Shown here: positions 1-3,828 of the stretch, in pieces
Layout of the letters: the number at the start of each line of letters is the position of its first letter
How positions within the stretch are numbered: the stretch's first letter is position 1
Assembly (NCBI GenBank): GCA_902795715.1
Contig: CADBME010000291.1
Location: 1 to 5,765 of the forward strand
DNA length: 5,765 nucleotides
DNA from: an uncultured Lachnospiraceae bacterium
GTDB lineage: Bacteria > Bacillota_A > Clostridia > Lachnospirales > Lachnospiraceae
Direction of reading: 5' to 3'
Translations under genes and position numbers: made by a program
Notes under the pieces: generated by a model
What the model saw: the letters and a program-made list of their open reading frames with translations, nothing else
Database searches by the model: none
Told to the model about the DNA's origin: nothing

Positions 1-747
1 TCCGAGGGATGTCAGCACGACGACGCCCAGAAGATTCAGAGGATCCGGTCCGAAGAAGGAAGCAAAGATACCCGGTGTGGAGGAGACTTCCGCATCCTGG
101 ACTCTGGCCAGTCCGTCAAGAGCTGCCATAAATCCTCCCTTACTGTTTAATACCGCCATGATAATGACTACGATACCCACCAGCATGACCATGCCCTGGA
201 TGAAATCGTTGATTGCTGTGGCCATGTAGCCGCCGGCAATGACATAGATGGCGGTGAGAACAGCCATCAGAATGATACAGATAGAGTAATCTATATTAAA
301 AGCCATTCCGAATAATCTGGAAAGTCCGTTATACAAGGAAGCCGTGTAGGGAATCAAAAAGATGAAAATGATAACGGAAGATACGATCTTAAGGGCATTG
401 CTGGAATAGCGCTGTCCGAAAAACTGGGGCATGGTCGCCGAATCCAGATGCTGGGTCATGATTCTGGTTCTTCTTCCCAGAATAACCCAGGCCAGAAGAG
501 AACCGATTACCGCATTGCCGATACCGGCCCATGTGGCAGCGATACCGTATCTCCAGCCAAACTGGCCGGCATATCCGACAAAGACTACGGCAGAGAAATA
601 AGAAGTACCATAGGCGAAAGCCGTAAGCCAGGGGCCGACAGAACGTCCGCCCAGAACAAAACCGTTTACGTCTGTAGCGTGTTTTCTGCAGTAGAATCCG
701 ATACCGATAAGGACAGCAAAGTAGATGATCAAAAGCAATAGTTTCAT
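1..747 (-). CDS. Sodium:solute symporter (SSS family), N-terminal half, C-terminus cut by window edge
   Basis: This is an inner-membrane secondary transporter that probably couples Na+ entry to uptake of a small solute; the substrate cannot be told. The 249 visible residues carry about six hydrophobic segments (roughly residues 3-19, 42-62, 68-90, 120-140, 153-172 and 185-200). The SSS/PutP-like N-terminal signature LGGRSVGPW lies at 32-40 and NDFIQG at 180-185, matching the DTVQ region of E. coli PutP. Family members usually have 480-550 residues, so about half is present. Aligned to PutP, Arg40 and Ser57 are kept (Arg35, Ser52), but the Na+-site residue Asp55 is replaced by Tyr50, which argues against a PutP-type proline permease. 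The start is ATG at 747-745, with AAAGGA at 760-755, 7 nt upstream. It is transcribed divergently from the secreted-protein gene at 1085. The family call is firm; the substrate is unknown. Confidence 0.9.
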   Translation of the reverse strand, partial: MKLLLLIIYFAVLIGIGFYCRKHATDVNGFVLGGRSVGPWLTAFAYGTSYFSAVVFVGYAGQFGWRYGIAATWAGIGNAVIGSLLAWVILGRRTRIMTQHLDSATMPQFFGQRYSSNALKIVSSVIIFIFLIPYTASLYNGLSRLFGMAFNIDYSICIILMAVLTAIYVIAGGYMATAINDFIQGMVMLVGIVVIIMAVLNSKGGFMAALDGLARVQDAEVSSTPGIFASFFGPDPLNLLGVVVLTSLG

Positions 748-921
748 GGTGGTTTCCTTTCATTTTTTCTTTTTCTGGTGATGAGAAGCAGTTGTGGAGG
801 ATCTCTCTTTTCACAGTGAAGAGAAGAAGATCATGGCCCCTGCTCTCTCAAGTGTAAAAAACAGGGAGATAATTGATTTACCACTTTAGTCTTCAACACT
901 TTATATATTTAAACCATAAAA
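748..921 (-). other. 5' leader of the symporter mRNA, with a possible bulged hairpin
   Basis: About 170 nt separate the predicted transcription start (near 915) from the symporter ATG. No convincing small gene is present. Between 800 and 832, two GATC tetramers flank an inner pairing of TCTC with GAGA and TTC with GAA around an ACTGT loop. This gives about 11 bp with two bulges in the minus-strand transcript. A weak 6-bp long-range inverted repeat (AAGTGT 850-855, ACACTT 896-901) is also present. I recognise no known riboswitch or T-box. Whether the leader is regulatory is open. Confidence 0.35.
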
Positions 922-950
922 ACTTTAACACATAAAACAAAAAAAGTCAA
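922..950 (-). promoter_or_regulatory. Sigma-A-like promoter for the symporter gene
   Basis: On the minus strand the -35 box is TTGACT (950-945, 5 of 6 to consensus). A 17-nt spacer follows, then the -10 box TAAAGT (927-922, 4 of 6), preceded by TGT, an extended -10 element. Predicted transcription starts near 915. It lies back-to-back with the plus-strand promoter at 956-984. Confidence 0.7.
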
Positions 951-961
951 CACAATTGACT
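945..961. repeat. Interrupted palindrome covering both divergent -35 boxes (candidate operator)
   Basis: AGTCAA-CACAA-TTGACT is a perfect 6-bp inverted repeat with a 5-bp centre. Each arm is the -35 hexamer of one of the two divergent promoters. Two identical outward-facing -35 boxes make such a repeat automatically, so the symmetry alone does not prove a repressor site. A dimeric regulator bound here would block both promoters at once. Confidence 0.45.
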
Positions 962-984
962 AGGATTAAAAAAACTGCTAAAAT
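956..984 (+). promoter_or_regulatory. Strong extended -10 promoter for the secreted-protein gene
   Basis: The -35 box is TTGACT (956-961), the spacer is exactly 17 nt, and the -10 box is TAAAAT (979-984, 5 of 6), preceded by TGC, an extended -10 element. Predicted transcription starts near 991, leaving a 5' leader of about 94 nt. That leader holds a short AACTTT/AAAGTT inverted repeat near 1044-1055 and the Shine-Dalgarno sequence at 1071-1077. With its strong ribosome site the gene is likely well expressed when not repressed. Confidence 0.8.
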
Positions 985-1084
985 AAAAACAGAAATCATG
1001 GACTGAATCTGAGTGGATGAAGACCGATTGCTACTGATTGCGGAACTTTTAAAGTTGTGGCATTTATAAGAGGAGGGAAGTATT

Positions 1085-1660
1085 ATGAAAAAAATGACTA
1101 AGACATTTCTGGGTACCCTTGTACTGGTATTTGCACTGGCCTTGCTGATTTCGGGAAGCGTTTTTGCCAAGGGCAGCAAAGGCAGCTGGTATTCAAAGTT
1201 AAGAAAGTCCAAGAAAAAAGAATACGGCTACTACAGGGGACTGGACATCGACCGGGACGGAAAATACGAGCTCTTTTTATCCAACCAGAAAAAAGGCAAT
1301 CTGGATTATGAAGGGCAAATAGAAATCTGGACCCGCTATAAAAACAAAAATGTCCGCTTAATAACCTTTAACGGTGGCGGTGGCTGCAAGATCTTCCAGT
1401 ATAAGAAAAAGAAGATGATCGGTCTTTATTTCAGATTATCGGGAGAGAAGAATCTTTTCCTGCTTAAGCTGAAAGATGGATATCTTGTTCCCTATGCTTC
1501 GATTGATTATTACGCTCCTAACCATTATCCTCTGTACGATAACAAGGAAGCCGTCTACAGGATCAATTCCATGCCTGTTTCCAAGAGTAAATGGAAGAAG
1601 GCCTGGAAGAAATACTATGCTTCCAAGTACAAAATCAAGTCCTTTAATAAGAATAAATAA
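1085..1660 (+). CDS. Secreted, highly basic Lys/Tyr-rich protein of unknown function
   Basis: I do not recognise the family. The 191-residue product begins with a clear Sec signal peptide: basic MKKMTK, a hydrophobic core at about 8-22, and a likely signal peptidase I cut after VFA (residue 28). No lipobox Cys is present. The mature part has about 32 Lys and 7 Arg against 13 acidic residues, and about 19 Tyr, so it should be strongly cationic. Residues 54-62 (DIDRDGKYE, then LFL) resemble the DxDxDG Ca2+-binding loops of VCBS/FG-GAP-like and related surface proteins. A GGGGC stretch at 97-101 holds the only Cys. The C-terminus (about 166-191) is rich in Lys, Trp and Tyr. There is no LPXTG anchor or C-terminal membrane segment, so retention could be by charge on the cell wall. 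The start is supported by AGGAGGG at 1071-1077, 7 nt upstream. It is a single-gene unit with its own promoter and terminator. The secretion call is firm; function is unknown. Confidence 0.85.
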   Translation: MKKMTKTFLGTLVLVFALALLISGSVFAKGSKGSWYSKLRKSKKKEYGYYRGLDIDRDGKYELFLSNQKKGNLDYEGQIEIWTRYKNKNVRLITFNGGGGCKIFQYKKKKMIGLYFRLSGEKNLFLLKLKDGYLVPYASIDYYAPNHYPLYDNKEAVYRINSMPVSKSKWKKAWKKYYASKYKIKSFNKNK

Positions 1661-1702
1661 TGACTTTCAGATTTATATTTTTACACAGGCAGGCAGGGAT
1701 GG

Positions 1703-1742
1703 GGTCCCGGCGGTAAGCGCGGAAAGACCGGGCCGCCTGACC
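1703..1742 (+). other. GC-rich imperfect inverted repeat downstream of the secreted-protein gene
   Basis: GGTC (1703-1706) can pair with GACC (1739-1742), and GGCGG (1709-1713) with CCGCC (1733-1737). This gives 9 bp with a small internal loop and a 19-nt apical loop. Alternative pairings among the CCCGG/CCGGG runs also exist. The segment is clearly richer in G+C than its flanks and lies in the 3' untranslated region, just before the intrinsic terminator. It could stabilise the 3' end or be a remnant of a dispersed repeat. Confidence 0.35.
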
Positions 1743-1755
1743 ATGGAAGACTTCA

Positions 1756-1793
1756 AAAACTGGCAAAATGCAAGAAGGCGTTTTGCCAGTTTT
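1756..1793 (+). terminator. Intrinsic terminator after the secreted-protein gene
   Basis: A 13-bp perfect stem, AAAACTGGCAAAA (1756-1768) with TTTTGCCAGTTTT (1781-1793), can be extended inwards by U-G, G-C and C-G pairs to a 6-nt AAGAAG loop. The T-run (1790-1793, then CTAT) is short but forms the 3' arm, as in many Firmicutes terminators. The arms are A/T-ended on both sides, so it may work in both directions. It separates the 1085 gene from glgA. Confidence 0.85.
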
Positions 1794-1924
1794 CTATCCC
1801 GGTAAATATTCGGCTGTGGATAAAGCTGATTCAGATCAAACAGCTGGACAAAGGGCCTTGACCGGAAAATATCTGAAATCAGTCCTGGAATAAATAAAGA
1901 AGAGTAAGAAAAAGGAGGGAATCG
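1794..1924 (+). other. glgA upstream region; promoter expected but not resolved
   Basis: Because a strong terminator ends just upstream, glgA must start from within these 131 bases or rely on read-through. TTGACC (1858-1863) is a good -35 candidate, but no acceptable -10 lies 16-18 nt downstream; the nearest TAAATA is 27 nt away. TGGACA (1844-1849) with AAATAT (1867-1872) has the right 17-nt spacing but a poor -10. The Shine-Dalgarno AGGAGGG (1913-1919) precedes ATG at 1925 by 5 nt and fixes the start. Confidence 0.4.
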
Positions 1925-3367
1925 ATGAAAAATATTTTATATGCAGCTTCCGAATGCGGGCCTTTTATCAAAACCGGAGGCCTGGGGTCTGTCCTGGCTT
2001 CCCTTCCCCGGGAATTAAACAAGGAAGAGTATGATGTCCGGGTGGTAATTCCCTGCTATGCATGCATTCCCGATGAATATAAGAAAAAAATGGAGACGGT
2101 TCTTTCTTTTCCTGTCCGGCTCAACTGGAGGGAAACCTACGCCACAGTCCGGCAGCTGAAAATGGAGGGAGAGACCTTTTACTTTATAGAACATCCGGAT
2201 TATTTTGAAGGGGAGGAACCCTACGGGGACATCTGGATGGATATTGAAAAGTTCAGTTTTTTCTGTAAAGCTGTGCTGGATATGCTGTCCTGGCTGGACT
2301 ATCAGCCGGATTTGATTCACTGTCATGACTGGCAGGCTGCCCTGATTCCGGTTTATCTTAAATCCTCTGCCTATGCCTGCAATCCCTTTTATCAGAAAAT
2401 CCGCACCCTTATGACCATTCACAACCTGAGATACCAGGGGACAACGGACATCGATCGTCTGAAAGATATTACCGGTTTGCCGGAAGAAATGTTTTCCTTC
2501 GACTTACTGGAGTACTATGGAAATGCTAATCTGCTCAAAGGGGGCATAGCCTGTGCGGATCAGATTACAACCGTCAGCAAGACCTATGCGGAGGAAATCT
2601 GTACGCCGGAGTACGGGGAAGGCCTGGAAGGAATCCTTAATTACCGGAAAAAAGACCTGACCGGGATTGTAAATGGCCTTGATTACAGCTTTTATAATCC
2701 GGCAAAAGACCCGGCTATTCGGAAATGTTACGGTGTAAAAAGCCGTATCAAAGCTCACCCGGAAAATAAAGCAGACCTCCAGGAGACGACAGGCCTTCCG
2801 GAAGATCAGGATCTAATTACTCTGGGCATCGTTTCCAGGCTGACCGAGCAGAAGGGTCTGGACCTTTTGGGACCTGTCATGGAAGACCTCCTCAGTCTGC
2901 CGGTTCAAATATTTGTTCTCGGCGGAGGACAGCCGGAATATGTGAAGATTTTTGAGGATGCAGCGGCAGCTCATCCGGACCGGGTTTATATGAATGTCAA
3001 TTACTCGGATGGTCTGGCGAAAAAGTTTTATGCCGGTTGTGATGCCATCCTGATGCCATCCCGCTTTGAACCCTGCGGACTCAGCCAGATGATGGCCCTC
3101 CGCTACGGGGCCCTCCCGGTCATACGGGAAACCGGCGGTCTCAAAGATACCGTGGCTGTCTATGGAAAAGCCGACAAACCGACCGGCTTTGGTTTTGAGG
3201 AGGCAGATTCCCAGGACCTTTTGGCATGTCTTGAAAATCTCTGTAAGGTCTATAAAGAAGAAAAGGGAACCTGGCAGGAGATGGCAGACCGGGGAATGAA
3301 GAAGAACTATTCCTGGAAAGCATCCTGCAAAAAATATGAAAAACTCTATGGCAAGCTGCTGAAGTAA
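1925..3367 (+). CDS. glgA: Glycogen synthase (ADP-glucose:alpha-1,4-glucan glucosyltransferase, GT5)
   Basis: This cytoplasmic enzyme transfers glucose from a nucleotide sugar (ADP-glucose in the bacterial family) to the end of an alpha-1,4-glucan. At 480 residues it is full length (E. coli GlgA has 477). The N-terminal GT5 domain has KTGGL at 16-20, HCHDW at 132-136 and IHN at 165-167. NGLD is at 250-253, its Asn matching E. coli Asn246. The C-terminal domain has VSRLTEQKG at 303-311, with Arg305 and Lys310 matching E. coli Arg300 and Lys305. Tyr360 matches Tyr355, and EPCGL at 382-386 includes the conserved Glu382 (E. coli Glu377); TGGLKDTV follows. The odd point is KTGGLGS: Ser22 replaces the Asp (E. 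coli Asp21) that contacts ADP-glucose. The Ser codon is TCT, two changes from an Asp codon. The start is supported by AGGAGGG 5 nt upstream. No other glycogen genes are next to it. The family assignment is very secure; donor preference is uncertain because of Ser22. Confidence 0.97.
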   Translation: MKNILYAASECGPFIKTGGLGSVLASLPRELNKEEYDVRVVIPCYACIPDEYKKKMETVLSFPVRLNWRETYATVRQLKMEGETFYFIEHPDYFEGEEPYGDIWMDIEKFSFFCKAVLDMLSWLDYQPDLIHCHDWQAALIPVYLKSSAYACNPFYQKIRTLMTIHNLRYQGTTDIDRLKDITGLPEEMFSFDLLEYYGNANLLKGGIACADQITTVSKTYAEEICTPEYGEGLEGILNYRKKDLTGIVNGLDYSFYNPAKDPAIRKCYGVKSRIKAHPENKADLQETTGLPEDQDLITLGIVSRLTEQKGLDLLGPVMEDLLSLPVQIFVLGGGQPEYVKIFEDAAAAHPDRVYMNVNYSDGLAKKFYAGCDAILMPSRFEPCGLSQMMALRYGALPVIRETGGLKDTVAVYGKADKPTGFGFEEADSQDLLACLENLCKVYKEEKGTWQEMADRGMKKNYSWKASCKKYEKLYGKLLK

Positions 3368-3371
3368 GATG

Positions 3372-3420
3372 AAAAAAGACCATGGCCGGGCATTACAGCT
3401 TTGCTGTGGTCTTATTTTTT
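3372..3420 (+). terminator. Intrinsic terminator after glgA
   Basis: It begins four bases after the glgA stop codon. AAGACC (3376-3381) pairs with GGTCTT (3408-3413), and an inner hairpin ACAGC-TTT-GCTGT (3394-3406 approximately) brings the arms together. A run of six T (3415-3420) follows. The left side carries an unpaired stretch of about 13 nt, so the structure is less compact than a textbook terminator, but position and T-run make the call likely. Confidence 0.7.
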
Positions 3421-3676
3421 CAGGGTGAATTATCATATAGTTTCAGATGACAGGGAATGGAGTATACAGATAAACAGACTATTCCGGCATGGAAGAGTGA
3501 AGAGAGAGATTACATAAATATTTGGTAATAACACATATTTATAGAAACATTAATTTCTTGTGCCGTGATTATAAAAAACTGCATATAAGACTAATCATTA
3601 TAAATATTGAGAACAAAGCCCTTTTCATGTGTTGTTTGCAGATAAAATATTGAATTTGATGTCATTTCAATATAAA
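3421..3676. other. A+T-rich gene-free stretch upstream of carB regulatory sites
   Basis: No open frame with a plausible ribosome site is present, and no known RNA family is recognised. The clearest structure is an 8-bp inverted repeat, ATATTGAA (3647-3654) with TTCAATAT (3666-3673), with 11 bp between the arms; it could be an operator. A weak promoter-like pair (TTGTGC 3558-3563, CATATA 3582-3587) is not convincing. The segment looks like upstream regulatory or decayed DNA. Confidence 0.4.
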
Positions 3677-3690
3677 TGAATGAATTTTCA
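3677..3690. promoter_or_regulatory. ARG-box-like site 1 upstream of carB
   Basis: TGAATGAATTTTCA matches 11 of 14 bases of the ArgR/AhrC operator consensus TGAATAATTATTCA and keeps both outer half-sites (TGAAT and TTCA). ArgR-type proteins repress arginine and carbamoyl-phosphate synthesis genes when arginine is plentiful. The site ends about 35 bp upstream of the predicted -35 box. In A+T-rich DNA such matches can occur by chance, so this is a proposal. Confidence 0.45.
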
Positions 3691-3703
3691 AGGCTAAATT
3701 CCT

Positions 3704-3717
3704 TCAATAAAGATTCA
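3704..3717. promoter_or_regulatory. ARG-box-like site 2 upstream of carB
   Basis: TCAATAAAGATTCA also matches 11 of 14 bases of the ArgR consensus and ends 8 bp before the predicted -35 box at 3726. Its centre is 27 bp from that of site 1. That is wider than the adjacent paired boxes of E. coli and not a whole number of helical turns, which weakens the paired-site reading. Site 2 alone lies close enough to hinder RNA polymerase. Confidence 0.4.
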
Positions 3718-3725
3718 TTTTACTA

Positions 3726-3754
3726 TGGAAAAAGTATTAATAATCCTTTATAAT
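3726..3754 (+). promoter_or_regulatory. carB: Sigma-A-like promoter for carB
   Basis: A perfect -10 box TATAAT (3749-3754) lies 17 nt downstream of TGGAAA (3726-3731, 4 of 6 to the -35 consensus). Predicted transcription starts near 3761, leaving a 5' leader of about 68 nt. The imperfect -35 fits a regulated promoter. Confidence 0.7.
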
Positions 3755-3767
3755 ACGTAGTTAAGGT

Positions 3768-3790
3768 CCTAATCCGTTTGGGGGATTAGG
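3768..3790 (+). promoter_or_regulatory. Hairpin at the predicted 5' end of the carB mRNA
   Basis: CCTAATCC (3768-3775) and GGATTAGG (3783-3790) form a perfect 8-bp stem with a 7-nt loop (GTTTGGG). It starts within about ten nucleotides of the predicted transcription start. No T-run follows, so it is not a terminator. It does not contain the conserved PyrR-binding loop that I know from Bacillus pyr leaders. Possible roles are 5'-end mRNA stabilisation, a protein-binding site, or a DNA operator (the arms form a 23-bp palindrome). Confidence 0.55.
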
Positions 3791-3828
3791 CATGCAAGAG
3801 TGATGTATTCGATTAATGGAGGTGCGAT

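Noticed and set aside
448..741. A 97-codon plus-strand open frame antisense to the symporter
   Set aside because: No ribosome site or promoter, low-complexity hydrophilic translation, and full overlap with the conserved symporter.
389..814. A 141-codon open frame on the minus strand overlapping the symporter
   Set aside because: It is out of frame with the recognisable SSS protein that runs continuously from 747 to 1; its start lies in the symporter leader and its translation has no membrane or family features.
925..1212. A 95-codon minus-strand open frame across the divergent promoters
   Set aside because: It overlaps both promoters and the signal-peptide codons of the secreted protein; hydrophobic stretches are what the complement of Lys/A-rich coding DNA gives.
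1476..1805. A plus-strand open frame running out of the secreted-protein gene through its terminator
   Set aside because: It starts inside the gene in another frame without a ribosome site and crosses a strong terminator hairpin.
1858..1896. TTGACC plus TAAATA as a glgA promoter
   Set aside because: The spacing is 27 nt, far from the 16-18 nt needed, and no better -10 is found in between.
2813..3436. A 207-codon open frame on the minus strand over the 3' half of glgA
   Set aside because: It is antisense to conserved GlgA motifs, begins beyond the glgA terminator, and its Cys/His/Phe-rich translation looks like an antisense shadow.
3425..3438. A third ARG-box-like match (10 of 14) just after the glgA terminator
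   Set aside because: The outer right half-site is broken, it is about 290 bp from the carB promoter, and the score is near what A+T-rich DNA gives by chance.
3421..3828. Possible riboswitch, T-box or PyrR attenuator upstream of carB
   Set aside because: No conserved T-box, purine, PyrR-loop or other motif that I know could be recognised, and there is no terminator hairpin with a T-run before the carB start.
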